39,110 nucleotides of DNA from Mycobacterium asiaticum (lineage in GTDB: Bacteria > Actinomycetota > Actinomycetes > Mycobacteriales > Mycobacteriaceae), in assembly GCF_001673365.1 (NCBI RefSeq), contig NZ_LZLS01000073.1, positions 1 to 39,110 of the forward strand, given 5' to 3'. Position 1 is the first letter of the stretch. Each line of letters starts with the position of its first letter. Made by a program: the position numbers and the translations under genes. Positions 26,002 through 34,511 of this stretch are shown here, one piece after another. The notes below the pieces were generated by a model, which did no database searches, was not told where the DNA came from, and worked only from the letters and a program-made list of their open reading frames with translations.

Positions 26002-26051
26002 GTTTCGAGCCTAACGCCGCGAGTCCGACACCGGTCCCTAACATTTGTCGA
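26002..26051. promoter_or_regulatory. Divergent leaderless promoters of sigJ and the aminotransferase
   Basis: In 50 bp each strand has a TANNNT box at leaderless distance. On the plus strand it is TAACAT at 26039-26044, seven bases before the ATG at 26052. On the minus strand it is TAGGCT at 26013-26008, six bases before the sigJ ATG. Two independent matches in such a short gap make chance less likely. No experimental start is known to me. Confidence 0.45.
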
Positions 26052-27377
26052 ATGAGGAACCTCTGGCTGCATTTCACCCGGCATGGTCCGGACTTCACCC
26101 CGCCGGTCATCACCCGGGGCGAAGGCGTCACCATCTACGACGACCGCGGCAAGAGCTACCTCGACGCGCTGTCCGGTCTGTTTGTGGTGCAGGTCGGTCA
26201 TGGCCGTACCGAACTCGCGCAGGTCGCCGCGCGTCAAGCCGAGACGTTGGCGTTCTTTCCACTGTGGGCATACGCCACCCCGACCGCGATCGAGCTCGCC
26301 GAGCGCATCGCCGGTTACGCCCCGGCAGACCTCAATCGGGTGTTCTTCACCACCGGTGGGACCGAAGCCGTGGAAACGGCGTGGAAGGTGGCCAAGCAGT
26401 ACTTCAAGCTGACCGGCAAACCCGGTAAGCACAAAGTCATTTCGCGATCGGTCGCCTACCACGGCACCACGCAGGGCGCGCTGGCGATCACCGGACTGCC
26501 AAAGTTCACCGCCCCGTTCGAGCCGGTGACCCCGGGTGGATTTCGGGTGCCGAACACGAACTTCTACCGCGCTCCCGAGCCATATGCTCTGGACGCCAAA
26601 GACTTTGGCCGCTGGGCTGCCGACCGGATCGCCGAGGCAATCGAGTTCGAAGGACCCGACACCGTCGCCGCGGTCTTCTTGGAACCCGTACAGAACGCCG
26701 GTGGGTCGATCCCGCCGCCGCCGGGCTATTTCGAGCGGGTCCGCGAAATCTGCGACTTCTACGACGTGCTGCTCGTCTCCGACGAGGTCATCTGCGCGTT
26801 CGGCCGGATCGGATCGATGTTCGCCTGCAACGACTTTGGCTACGTACCCGACATGATCACCTGCGCTAAGGGGTTGACGTCGGGATACTCGCCGCTGGGC
26901 GCGATGATCGCCAGCGATCGGCTTTTCGAGCCCTTCAACGACGGCAAGACGATGTTCCCGCACGGCTACACCTTCGGCGGGCATCCCGTCTCGACGGCCG
27001 TCGGATTGGCCAACCTCGACATCTTCGAGCGCGAAGGTCTCAACGACCACGTCAAACAACACTCCCCCGCGCTGCGCGCCACGCTGGAGAAGCTCTACGA
27101 CCTGCCCATCGTCGGCGATGTCCGTGGCGAAGGATTCTTCTTCGGCGTCGAACTCGTCAAGGACCAGGCGACCAAGGAGACCTTCACCGATGACGAACGC
27201 TCGGCATTGCTGGGCCAGGTGTCCGCGGCGATGTTCGAGGCCGGGCTGTACTGCCGCACCGACGACCGCGGCGACTCCGTCATACAGCTCGCCCCACCGT
27301 TGATCAGCGGGCATGACGAGTTCGACACCATCGAGTCGATCCTGCGCGGCGTCCTCAGCGATATCAGCGTGGGCTGA
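26052..27377 (+). CDS. Class III PLP aminotransferase (Rv3329-like)
   Basis: Omega-type class III aminotransferase, 441 aa, orthologous to Rv3329. The PLP site is visible: TTGGTEAVETAWK, AYHGTTQGA, the VSDEVICAFGR Asp that contacts the ring nitrogen, and the Schiff-base lysine in ITCAKGLTSGYSPLGA. The family transfers an amino group from an amine or omega-amino acid to pyruvate or another oxo-acid; the substrate is unassigned. ATG 26052 (MRNLWLHFTRHG) matches the M. tuberculosis core; the 38 codons upstream overlap sigJ and are not family-like. Divergence from sigJ suggests, but does not prove, shared regulation. Confidence 0.92.
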   Translation: MRNLWLHFTRHGPDFTPPVITRGEGVTIYDDRGKSYLDALSGLFVVQVGHGRTELAQVAARQAETLAFFPLWAYATPTAIELAERIAGYAPADLNRVFFTTGGTEAVETAWKVAKQYFKLTGKPGKHKVISRSVAYHGTTQGALAITGLPKFTAPFEPVTPGGFRVPNTNFYRAPEPYALDAKDFGRWAADRIAEAIEFEGPDTVAAVFLEPVQNAGGSIPPPPGYFERVREICDFYDVLLVSDEVICAFGRIGSMFACNDFGYVPDMITCAKGLTSGYSPLGAMIASDRLFEPFNDGKTMFPHGYTFGGHPVSTAVGLANLDIFEREGLNDHVKQHSPALRATLEKLYDLPIVGDVRGEGFFFGVELVKDQATKETFTDDERSALLGQVSAAMFEAGLYCRTDDRGDSVIQLAPPLISGHDEFDTIESILRGVLSDISVG

Positions 27378-27487
27378 CGCGCATCTTGCGCGAGCGTGCA
27401 CCGATGCGCGCCGACACGCCGCTAGGGCTGGCACTCCGCGCACCTTGGCGCCGCCCGGCAGAACGGCGGGAGGCCAGGAAGACTAGG
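27378..27487. other. Convergent intergenic region with an 8-bp stem hairpin
   Basis: 110 bp between the aminotransferase stop and the stop of the VIT/VWA gene. An 8-bp stem (27378-27385 with 27403-27410, 17-base loop) begins right after the aminotransferase TGA and could act as a tail-less terminator. No T-tract is present and no gene is seen. Confidence 0.35.
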
Positions 27488-29704
27488 TCAGAAGCGCCGC
27501 TTGCGCGGCTCGCCGGCAGCACCCAACGCCCGCTTGACCGCGTCAATTGCGACCAGCAACTGCCGGGACTGTTTCGGGTCCCGCAAGAACCGCGCGAGAG
27601 CCACGCACAACTGGTCGAGGGCGGCGCGCAACTCGGGCTCGGACTCGGCGTCGCGGTGCTGCTTCAGTTCGGCGAGCACCGCATCGAGGCCGGAACGCCG
27701 CACCTGGACGCTTTTCTCCACCCGCTTGAGCAGCTTGTCCAGCGGGCGCAGCGACGTCGGCTTCTCAGGCGCGGGCGCTATCAGTTCCGGCATGGCTCCG
27801 GCGGGTGGCGGCATGGCGCAGGCACGAGCGGCCACGAACCCCACATTCGACGCCCATCCCGACGGCTCCTCGACGGGCTGAATCACCTCGGTCAACGGGC
27901 CGGCCTCGGTGCGTTCGGGGTCGATCGCGACGAACGCGGTGAACCGCGACAGCACCCCGAACGAGATGGAGTGCGCCACCAGCCGTTGCGCCAGCTCGTC
28001 GTCGCCGGGGTACGAGGCGTACTCGTCCTCCAGGTCGCGCACCACCGAGCGCGCCCAAATCGTGCGCACGGCAACGGCTTCCGGCGTCACGAGCCCCGGC
28101 ACTTCGGCCCAGAACGAATCGTCGGCCTCCACGCGAAAGACCGCGTCCGCGCGACCGCGATACCGCCCGGAGATCACGCACGGCACCCCGGCGAAGGCGT
28201 CGGGCAGCAGGCTCGGCGTCACCGAACCCTCGACGATCGATACACCGCGCGCGCTGACGCGCACCGAAGTCAGCGCCGGGCGCCCGATAGTGCGGGCGAG
28301 CCGCGCCATTGTCTCGTCCAGGCGCTCCTCGGATTCGACAAGTTCGGATCGTCCGTTGCCCAAGCGCGCCAGGCGGTCCAGCATTCCGGCGTTCACGGCA
28401 CGGTCGATGCCCACGCAGTAGATGCGGGTGCTCCCGACCGCCGGGGCCAGCGTGGACAACAAGTGGTCCTCACCGCTGATTTGGCCGTCGGTCACCAAGA
28501 CCACGCTGGCTTGCCGCTCGGCACCGGAGCCGGCCAGCATTTCCACCGCCCTGTACAGCGGCTCGGCCATCGCGGTCCCGCCGCGGCTTTCCAACGAACC
28601 CAGCCAGGACGAGGCGGCGAACCGGTTGCGGTCAGATGCCTCGACCAGCCCCGAAGGCAGGTGCCCGGGTGTGTCGATCCGGTCGTCGAAAGCCAACACG
28701 CAGAACCGGTCCCCTACATCGAGCATGTCCACGATGCGTCCCGCGGCCCGGCGCGCGGCGACCATCTTCCAGCCGTGCATGGATCCGGAACGGTCCAGCA
28801 CAACCACGACATCGCGTGGCGTGCTTGATGTTTCGGTCGGCGGCAGCAGCGTCACCGACCAGGTGCCCTCGTCGCCATCGGCGTCCGGCACCAGCACCGC
28901 CGAGGAGGACACACCGCTACGGTCGACCCGGAACCGCAGCACGAAGTCCCGGTCGGCGCGCGCGCCCGCCTCCACCTGCAACCGCGTGAGCCCCTCAGCG
29001 TCGTAAACCTTGGTGGGCAGGCTGGACCGCAGATCGGAGACGGTCAGGCCAGCGCCGTCGAGAGTCAGCGAGATCCGCACTTCTGGGCGTTCGTCGGTGT
29101 CGATGAGACGCGGCGGGGTGACCCGGGACGCGTCGGGCACCGCATCGGTATCGGAGGCAACGCCCGTGCCGGTCTGATCACCCGGCAGCGGCGTTCCAGC
29201 GGTGTATCGCGGCGCGACCACCAGCGGAAACCGGAACGTGGCTTCGCCGTCCTCGAACGCCAACGGCCCGGTCAACCGCATCTCGACGGTGGCTTCCTCA
29301 CCGGGCCCGAGGTTGCCCACGCGCACCGAGAACACGTCGGGGCGGTCCTCCTCCACGATTGCGGCGCGTTGGCCGGATACCAATGCCTGCTCGTAGTCGG
29401 CGCGGGCCTGTCCGCGTTCCTTGAGGACACCGACGACCCGACGCCCGGCGAGATCCGCGACGAAGTCGGTGACGCCGGCGCGGGGCGGCAGCGGGAACAC
29501 GTAGGTGGCCTCGATGGCGGTGTCCCCGGCGTTGACGAACCGCTGCCGCACGGTGGAGGTGGCGGTCATGCCGACGATGGCGGTGTCGAGGCTGAGCTCG
29601 CGCAGCGGCAGGGCCCGACCGTCCGGTCCGGTCAACTCACCGCAGCCAGGCCTGCCCGGCAGGACCGGTTGAACGGATTGACCGGACAACAGGGGCAAAG
29701 TCAT
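27488..29704 (-). CDS. VIT and von Willebrand factor A domain protein
   Basis: 738-aa protein with an N-terminal VIT domain (about 20-150; TATSTVRQRFVNAGDTAIEATYVFPLP) and a VWA domain from about 297 to 470. The MIDAS metal site is complete in its visible parts: DRSGSM at 304-309, Thr in SRGGTAMAEP, and Asp in VLVTDGQISG. The C-terminal region (about 620-738) is helical and charged, ending RKRRF. There is no signal peptide or membrane helix, so it is probably cytoplasmic, unlike the eukaryotic inter-alpha-trypsin inhibitors that share the layout. It is coupled to the upstream MerR gene by an ATGA overlap (29701-29704). Its role is unknown; divalent-metal-dependent protein binding is the family expectation. 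Confidence 0.88.
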   Translation of the reverse strand: MTLPLLSGQSVQPVLPGRPGCGELTGPDGRALPLRELSLDTAIVGMTATSTVRQRFVNAGDTAIEATYVFPLPPRAGVTDFVADLAGRRVVGVLKERGQARADYEQALVSGQRAAIVEEDRPDVFSVRVGNLGPGEEATVEMRLTGPLAFEDGEATFRFPLVVAPRYTAGTPLPGDQTGTGVASDTDAVPDASRVTPPRLIDTDERPEVRISLTLDGAGLTVSDLRSSLPTKVYDAEGLTRLQVEAGARADRDFVLRFRVDRSGVSSSAVLVPDADGDEGTWSVTLLPPTETSSTPRDVVVVLDRSGSMHGWKMVAARRAAGRIVDMLDVGDRFCVLAFDDRIDTPGHLPSGLVEASDRNRFAASSWLGSLESRGGTAMAEPLYRAVEMLAGSGAERQASVVLVTDGQISGEDHLLSTLAPAVGSTRIYCVGIDRAVNAGMLDRLARLGNGRSELVESEERLDETMARLARTIGRPALTSVRVSARGVSIVEGSVTPSLLPDAFAGVPCVISGRYRGRADAVFRVEADDSFWAEVPGLVTPEAVAVRTIWARSVVRDLEDEYASYPGDDELAQRLVAHSISFGVLSRFTAFVAIDPERTEAGPLTEVIQPVEEPSGWASNVGFVAARACAMPPPAGAMPELIAPAPEKPTSLRPLDKLLKRVEKSVQVRRSGLDAVLAELKQHRDAESEPELRAALDQLCVALARFLRDPKQSRQLLVAIDAVKRALGAAGEPRKRRF

Positions 29705-30282
29705 AGCGAGTCCTTTCGCGGATTGGTGAGCAGGTCCAGCAGCGGCGCGGCGGCGCGGCGCAGCGAGTCAATCGGTGGCAATGCCCCTAACGGCCCGGCG
29801 GATTCGTCGAGCAGCAATGTGACAGTGTCGGAAAGCCGCACGGCCTGAAGGTTTCGCACGGCAGGCGCCGCAGGTGTCTGGGCTACCGCGGGCGCGGTCC
29901 GCCAAAACGAGCCGGCCGCGCGTGCGGGTTCGGGGGCAGGGTCGGGATCGCCGAGGTCCGCCGGCAGAGCATCCGACGGGATCGCGGCCAGCGACTCCAC
30001 CTCCGCGGGCGACATCGCCTGCAACCGTTCGGCGATCTCGTCAAGCGATAGCCCCTGGCCCTGCATCCGTTTGATGGCGACCAACCGCATCAGGTGCGTC
30101 CGCCCGTACATCAACGCGCGACCCTTGGTGCCCGGGCGCGGCAGCAGTCCCCGCGCGGTGTAGTAGCGCACCATCCGCTCGGCCGGGACGGCCTTGGCCT
30201 GACGGTTGTCCGGCGCGGCGCCCGAGGCTTGCACCGCGCGGGCGGCCGCAGCGGCGAACTCAGTAATCGTGAGGAGTTGCAT
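29701..30282 (-). CDS. MerR-family regulator of the VIT/VWA operon
   Basis: MerR-type regulator, 193 aa. The winged helix-turn-helix (about 4-90) has the conserved [17 protein letters not shown] and the [29 protein letters not shown] recognition and coiled-coil entry, with an unusual 20-residue insertion (about 14-33) after the first helix. The C-terminal half is Pro/Ala-rich, then [22 protein letters not shown]; no metal-binding cysteines are visible, so this is not a classical metal sensor. ATG 30282 lies five bases from a perfect dyad that contains its promoter, so autoregulation is likely. It is the first gene of a two-gene unit with the VIT/VWA protein. Confidence 0.85.
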   Translation of the reverse strand: MQLLTITEFAAAAARAVQASGAAPDNRQAKAVPAERMVRYYTARGLLPRPGTKGRALMYGRTHLMRLVAIKRMQGQGLSLDEIAERLQAMSPAEVESLAAIPSDALPADLGDPDPAPEPARAAGSFWRTAPAVAQTPAAPAVRNLQAVRLSDTVTLLLDESAGPLGALPPIDSLRRAAAPLLDLLTNPRKDSL

Positions 30283-30287
30283 AGTTA

Positions 30288-30323
30288 TTTGACAGTGTCA
30301 TACGTGAAACAGACACTGTCAAA
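30288..30323. promoter_or_regulatory. Symmetric dyad operator/promoter of the MerR operon
   Basis: Perfect 12-bp inverted repeat, TTTGACAGTGTC (30288-30299) and GACACTGTCAAA (30312-30323), separated by 12 bp. Each arm is itself a GACA-N-TGTC palindrome, and their centres are 21 bp apart, two helical turns. On both strands the dyad reads TTGACA, 17 bp, GACACT, a sigma-70-like arrangement. On the minus strand the start would fall within a few bases of the MerR ATG. The two arms would then cover -35 and -10, as expected for an autorepressed promoter. The sequence is clear; regulator binding is inferred. Confidence 0.7.
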
Positions 30324-30379
30324 TCCCGGAAACCTCATCCGTCACAGCGCGGCGACCTGCGATCCCGTGACGAATCACT

Positions 30380-30385
30380 TAGTCT
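30380..30385 (+). promoter_or_regulatory. Possible -10 box of dacB1
   Basis: TAGTCT, eight bases before the ATG at 30394, identical in sequence and spacing to the box ahead of deoD. It suggests a leaderless dacB1 transcript. No good -35 is seen. Confidence 0.35.
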
Positions 30386-30393
30386 GCTCAGCG

Positions 30394-31638
30394 ATGCCCT
30401 TCAAACGGACCTCCTTACGTGCCGCATCGTGCCTGGCCGCAGCGCTTTTCGCGGTTGCCGGGCCCGGCGCGCTCGGCCTGCCAGTTTCGCTGGCCGAGCC
30501 CAGCGCCGAGGTCAATCCAGGGGCTACGAACTGCCCGTACAAGATCAACACTCCGCCCGCTGTGGACTCGTCGGAAGTCCCGCGCGCCGGCGATCCCCCG
30601 CTGCCGCTGGCGTTGCCTCCCGCCCCGATCGGCGGCAATGCGCTAGGCGGCTGCGGCATCATCACGGCGCCCGATACTCCTCCGGTTCCGGGCGACATCT
30701 CGGCAGAAGCATGGCTGGTCGCGGACCTCGATAGCGGCGCCGTCATCGCCACCCGGGACCCGCACGGTCGGCACCGCCCCGCCAGCATCATCAAGGTGCT
30801 GGTCGCGATGGCGTCCATCAACGCCTTCAACCAGAGCAAAGTGGTTGCGGGAACCGACGACGACGCGGCGGCCGAGGGAACCAAGGTCGGCGTGGAGGCC
30901 GGCGGCAACTACACCATCAACCAGCTGCTGCACGGCCTGCTGATGCACTCGGGCAACGACGCCGCCCACGCGCTGGCCATGCAACTCGGCGGCATGCAGC
31001 AAGCGCTGGAAAAGCTCAATTTGCTGGCCGCCAAGCTGGGCGGCCGGGACACCCGGGTCGCCACGCCGTCCGGACTGGACGGGCCGGGCATGAGCACGTC
31101 GGCCTACGACATGGGTCTGTTCTATCGGTACGCCTGGCGCAACCCCGTCTTCGCCGACATCGTCGCGACCAGAACCTTCGACTTCCCCGGCCACGGCGAA
31201 CATCCCGGCTACGAGCTGGAAAACGACAATCAGCTGCTCTACCACTACCCCGGCGCGATGGGCGGCAAGACCGGCTACACCGACGATGCCGGCCAGACCT
31301 TCGTCGGCGCAGCCAACCGCAACGGCCGCCGGTTGATGGCGGTGCTGCTGCACGGCACCCGGCAGCCGATCCCGCCGTGGGAGCAGGCCGCACACTTGCT
31401 GGACTACGGGTTCAGCACCGCGGCGGGCACGCAGGTGGGTTCGCTGGTCGAACCCGATCCGTCGCTGGTCACCAGGGAGAGCCCGGCCAGCCGTGCGCCG
31501 GAGAGCAACCAAGCCGCGGGCCTGATGTCATCGGCTGACACGCTGCCGATCAGGGTCGGTGTCGCGGTCATCGGCACCATGGTCGTGTTCGGATTGATCC
31601 TGGTCGCACGCTCGATGAACGGCCGTCACGAGCATTAA
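30394..31638 (+). CDS. dacB1: D-alanyl-D-alanine carboxypeptidase DacB1
   Basis: Class A low-molecular-weight penicillin-binding protein, 414 aa (M. tuberculosis DacB1, Rv3330, about 405). It removes the terminal D-Ala of peptidoglycan stem peptides outside the membrane. N-terminal signal sequence: [23 protein letters not shown]. Catalytic motifs are intact: S131-I-I-K134 (SxxK), S186-G-N, and K292-T-G. A C-terminal hydrophobic anchor, [18 protein letters not shown], lies near residues 388-405, followed by a short basic tail. ATG 30394 is chosen because the signal peptide begins there; the frame is open upstream but crosses the MerR gene antisense. It is followed closely by the PH-like gene, sugI and nagA. 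Confidence 0.94.
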   Translation: MPFKRTSLRAASCLAAALFAVAGPGALGLPVSLAEPSAEVNPGATNCPYKINTPPAVDSSEVPRAGDPPLPLALPPAPIGGNALGGCGIITAPDTPPVPGDISAEAWLVADLDSGAVIATRDPHGRHRPASIIKVLVAMASINAFNQSKVVAGTDDDAAAEGTKVGVEAGGNYTINQLLHGLLMHSGNDAAHALAMQLGGMQQALEKLNLLAAKLGGRDTRVATPSGLDGPGMSTSAYDMGLFYRYAWRNPVFADIVATRTFDFPGHGEHPGYELENDNQLLYHYPGAMGGKTGYTDDAGQTFVGAANRNGRRLMAVLLHGTRQPIPPWEQAAHLLDYGFSTAAGTQVGSLVEPDPSLVTRESPASRAPESNQAAGLMSSADTLPIRVGVAVIGTMVVFGLILVARSMNGRHEH

Positions 31639-31648
31639 GCTCTCCGAA

Positions 31649-31972
31649 ATGACCGCCTTGTACGAGGACCCCAACCTCCTGCTGGATGAGGACGGAATCA
31701 CCATCCGTCGCTACTACTTCCCTGTCGCGACGTCCAAGCGGGTCCCCTATAGCGCCATACAGAGCATCAAGAGCAAGCAGATGGGCTGGGCCTCCGGCAA
31801 GGGCAGGATTTGGGGAGCCACCGATCCGCGCTACTGGTTCCCGCTGGACGTTCGCCGGGGACGCAAGTCCACCCTGCTGGTCCTGCACGTCGGTCGTCGG
31901 GTGCGTCCATGCATCACCCCCGACGACCCTGCCGCGGTCATCAAGGTCCTGAGAGACAAGGTAAAGGTCTGA
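31649..31972 (+). CDS. Small PH-like conserved protein
   Basis: 107-aa conserved hypothetical. It begins MTALYEDPNLLLDEDGITIRRYYFP and has alternating beta-strand pattern through VPYSAIQSIKSKQMGWASGKGRIWG and YWFPLDVRRGRKSTLLVLHVGRR, ending in a helix DDPAAVIKVLRDKV; this resembles small bacterial PH-domain proteins. No membrane helix, no catalytic motif. Only 10 bp follow dacB1, and TAAGCT (31636-31641) overlaps the dacB1 stop, seven bases before the ATG, so it may also have its own leaderless start. Its TGA overlaps a possible start of sugI. Function unknown. Confidence 0.8.
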   Translation: MTALYEDPNLLLDEDGITIRRYYFPVATSKRVPYSAIQSIKSKQMGWASGKGRIWGATDPRYWFPLDVRRGRKSTLLVLHVGRRVRPCITPDDPAAVIKVLRDKVKV

Positions 31973-33315
31973 GCGCTCCCGGAAAGCGCGGTTGGCTGGT
32001 CGGGCTCACCGCGGCCAGTGTCGGACTCCTCTACGGCTACGACCTGTCCAGCATCGCCGGCGCGCTGCTGTTTCTGCGCCCGGAATTCGACCTGACCGAC
32101 GGCCAACAGCAACTGGTAGCCACGATGGTGGTAATCGGCCAGATCGCGGGTGCACTCGGCGCCGGCGTGCTCGCCAACGCGATCGGCCGACAGAAGTCGA
32201 TGGTGCTCATCGCCGTCGGCTATGCGCTGTTCGCGGTGTTGGGCGCGACCTCGGTGTCGATGCCGATGCTGCTGATCGCGCGCCTGCTGATCGGTGTCGC
32301 CATCGGAGTGTCGGTGGTGGTGGTCCCGGTCTATGTGGCCGAGTCGGCCCCGGCCGCGGTGCGTGGGTCGCTGCTGGCTTCCTATCAGCTGGCGACGATC
32401 AGCGGCCTGATCATCGGCTACACCACCGGCTACCTGCTGGCCGGGTCGCAGAGTTGGCGATTGATGCTGGGGCTGGCCGCTGTACCGGCCACGCTGTTGC
32501 TACCGGCCTTGCTGCGCATGCCCGACACTGCCCGGTGGTACCTGCTCAAGGGCCGCGCCGCCGACGCGCGTCGGGCGCTATTGCGTGTCGAGCCCGCCGA
32601 GGCGGTGGACGGCGCGCTGGCCGAAATCGCCGCCGAGGTAGCCGAAGACCATAGTGGCGGCGGCATTTTGGCGATGCTGCGACCGCCTTACCTACGAGCC
32701 ACGCTGTTTGTCGTCGCCCTCAATATCCTCGTTCAGATCACCGGGATCAACGCGATCGTCATATACAGCCCACAACTGTTCGGCGACATGGGTTTCCACG
32801 GCTATTTCGCCAAGCTGGCCCTGCCGGCGATGGCGCAGGTCGGCGCTTTGGTGGCGGTGTGTGTGACGCTCTTTCTGGTCGACCGGGCCGGACGCCGCCC
32901 AATTCTGTTGTCCGGCATCGCGATGATGATCGTCGCCGATGCCGTCCTGATCGGCACGAACGCCACCGGGTCGCCGGCGCTGGCGCTGGGATTCGTTGGC
33001 GTGCTGCTGTTCCTCGTCGGCTTCAGTCTCGGTTTCGGTTCGCTGGTCTGGGTTTTCGCCGGAGAGAGCTTTCCGTCTCACCTGCGCTCGGTGGGGTCGA
33101 GTGTGATGCTTACTTCTAACCTGACGGCCAACGCGCTGGTGGTTGGCTTCTCCTTGACCATGCGGCAGGCGCTGGGAATCTCAGGCATGTTCGCGGTATT
33201 CGGCTTCTTCGCCGTAGTCGCCTTCGTCGTGGTGTACCGGTTCGCGCCGGAAACCAAAGGCCGTGAGCTTGAGGAGATCCGGCACTTTTGGGAGAACGGC
33301 GGCCGCTGGCCGTGA
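31909..33315 (+). CDS. sugI: Sugar-porter-family MFS transporter SugI
   Basis: Major facilitator of the sugar-porter family, 12 membrane helices, orthologue of Rv3331. The family signatures are present: GLLYGYDLSSIAGALLF in helix 1, ANAIGRQKSM after helix 2, the RLLIGVAIGVSVVVVPVYVAESAP stretch, VDRAGRRPIL, and the C-terminal PETKGRELEEI. It probably imports a sugar with protons; with nagA next door, an amino sugar is conceivable. The start is uncertain. The transporter body begins at about 31981, yet the nearest in-frame ATG is 31909, inside the previous gene. A CTG at 31969 overlaps that gene's TGA as CTGA, mimicking the 4-bp overlaps common here. It is coupled to nagA by a GTGA overlap. 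Confidence 0.85.
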   Translation: MHHPRRPCRGHQGPERQGKGLSAPGKRGWLVGLTAASVGLLYGYDLSSIAGALLFLRPEFDLTDGQQQLVATMVVIGQIAGALGAGVLANAIGRQKSMVLIAVGYALFAVLGATSVSMPMLLIARLLIGVAIGVSVVVVPVYVAESAPAAVRGSLLASYQLATISGLIIGYTTGYLLAGSQSWRLMLGLAAVPATLLLPALLRMPDTARWYLLKGRAADARRALLRVEPAEAVDGALAEIAAEVAEDHSGGGILAMLRPPYLRATLFVVALNILVQITGINAIVIYSPQLFGDMGFHGYFAKLALPAMAQVGALVAVCVTLFLVDRAGRRPILLSGIAMMIVADAVLIGTNATGSPALALGFVGVLLFLVGFSLGFGSLVWVFAGESFPSHLRSVGSSVMLTSNLTANALVVGFSLTMRQALGISGMFAVFGFFAVVAFVVVYRFAPETKGRELEEIRHFWENGGRWP

Positions 33316-34433
33316 CGCTGATCCAAGCCGGCACCGTCGTCGTCGACGGCGAAGTCTGCCGACCTGGATGGGTACGCACTCAGGGGCGTCGCATTCTCGA
33401 ATGCGGATCCGGGTCCCGGCCCGCCGACATCGAGTTGCCGAATTCCGTTGTGGTTCCAGGCTTTGTCGACATGCACGTACATGGCGGCGGTGGTGCGTCG
33501 TTCACCGCCGGTCAGGTCGGGGATGTCGAGGCGACCGTCGCCTTCCACCGCCGGCACGGCACCACCACCACACTGGCCAGCCTGGTCACCGCTGCCCCTG
33601 GCGAATTGCTATCGGCGATAGGGGTGCTCGCCGAAGCCACCCGGCAGGGCATCATCGCGGGCATCCACCTGGAAGGTCCGTGGCTCAGCCGGGGGCGTTG
33701 CGGCGCACACGATCACACCCAACTGCGACCCCCGGACCCCGCGGAGATCGACGCCATCCTCGATGCCGCCGACGGCACCGTCCGGATGGTCACCCTGGCC
33801 CCCGAACTTCCCGGCAGCGACGACGCGATCCGCCGCTTCATAGACGCGGGAGCCGTTGTGGCCGTCGGACATACGGATGCGACGTACGAGCAGACCAGGC
33901 GCGCCCTCGAGCTGGGCGCCACCGTCGGCACCCACCTGTTCAACGCGATGCCGCCGTTGGACCATCGCGATCCCGGTCCCGTGTTGGCCCTTCTGCAGGA
34001 TCCGCGAGTGACCGTCGAACTCATCGCCGACGGGGTGCACGTGCATCCCGAGGTGGTGAACGCGGTGATCGCTGCGGCCGGCCCCGACCGGGTCGCGGTC
34101 ATCACCGACGCGACGGCAGCAGCCGGGTGCGGCGACGGCGAGTACCAGCTAGGGGCCGTCCCGGTCGTCGTCGCCTCGGGGGTGGCACGAGTGCGCGGCA
34201 CCTCTACCATCGCCGGCAGCACCGCCACCATGGACCAGGTGTTTCGAGCCGTGGCGACTGGTGCGGGTCTCGCCGCGGCGGTGCAGACGGTTTCGGCGAC
34301 ACCGGCCCGCGTGCTCGGGCTGGACCGGGTCGGTGTCATCGGACCGCACTATGAGGCCAATCTTGTTGTGCTGGAAGAAGATCTACAGCTAAGCCAGGTG
34401 ATGGCCGGGGGGCAGTGGCAATCCGTTTGCTAA
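33312..34433 (+). CDS. nagA: N-acetylglucosamine-6-phosphate deacetylase
   Basis: Amidohydrolase-fold deacetylase, 373 aa (Rv3332 about 383), giving glucosamine-6-phosphate and acetate in amino-sugar recycling. Visible: the HVH metal motif in VVPGFVDMHVHGGGG, the metal glutamate in GIHLEGPWL, histidines in VGHTDATYEQ and GTHLFNAMPPLDHRDPG, and the catalytic Asp in VITDATAAAG. The start is the GTG at 33312 overlapping the sugI TGA; an earlier in-frame ATG at 33288 is inside sugI. As a neighbour of dacB1 and sugI it fits a cell-wall amino-sugar salvage group. Confidence 0.92.
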   Translation: MTLIQAGTVVVDGEVCRPGWVRTQGRRILECGSGSRPADIELPNSVVVPGFVDMHVHGGGGASFTAGQVGDVEATVAFHRRHGTTTTLASLVTAAPGELLSAIGVLAEATRQGIIAGIHLEGPWLSRGRCGAHDHTQLRPPDPAEIDAILDAADGTVRMVTLAPELPGSDDAIRRFIDAGAVVAVGHTDATYEQTRRALELGATVGTHLFNAMPPLDHRDPGPVLALLQDPRVTVELIADGVHVHPEVVNAVIAAAGPDRVAVITDATAAAGCGDGEYQLGAVPVVVASGVARVRGTSTIAGSTATMDQVFRAVATGAGLAAAVQTVSATPARVLGLDRVGVIGPHYEANLVVLEEDLQLSQVMAGGQWQSVC

Positions 34434-34457
34434 TATTGGTCCAGTCAATATCTGACA

Positions 34458-34497
34458 CCGGACGAGGCGCACCGTACCCGGCCTGAAAAGACGGCGC
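34458..34497 (+). promoter_or_regulatory. Guanidine-III riboswitch (ykkC-III)
   Basis: The 40 bases closely match the guanidine-III aptamer as I remember it from Thermobifida fusca. There is a CCGG/CCGG stem (34458-34461 with 34478-34481) enclosing ACGAGGCGCACCGTAC. A 3' segment, AAGACGGCGC (34488-34497), forms the pseudoknot by pairing with GCACCGT (one A-C mismatch at the position that varies between A and G in the family). The 3' strand ends three bases before the GGAGG ribosome-binding site of the exporter gene, so guanidinium binding would change ribosome access. Identification rests on recalled consensus plus the exporter gene. Confidence 0.88.
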
Positions 34498-34511
34498 TGT
34501 GGAGGTGTGTC

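Noticed and set aside
30094..30393. Long N-terminal extension of dacB1
   Set aside because: It runs antisense through the MerR gene and the operator dyad; the signal peptide starts at 30394.
34441..34511. Guanidine-II (mini-ykkC) riboswitch suggested by two ACGR sequences
   Set aside because: The bases flanking ACGA and ACGG do not form the required stems, whereas the whole stretch fits the guanidine-III pseudoknot.
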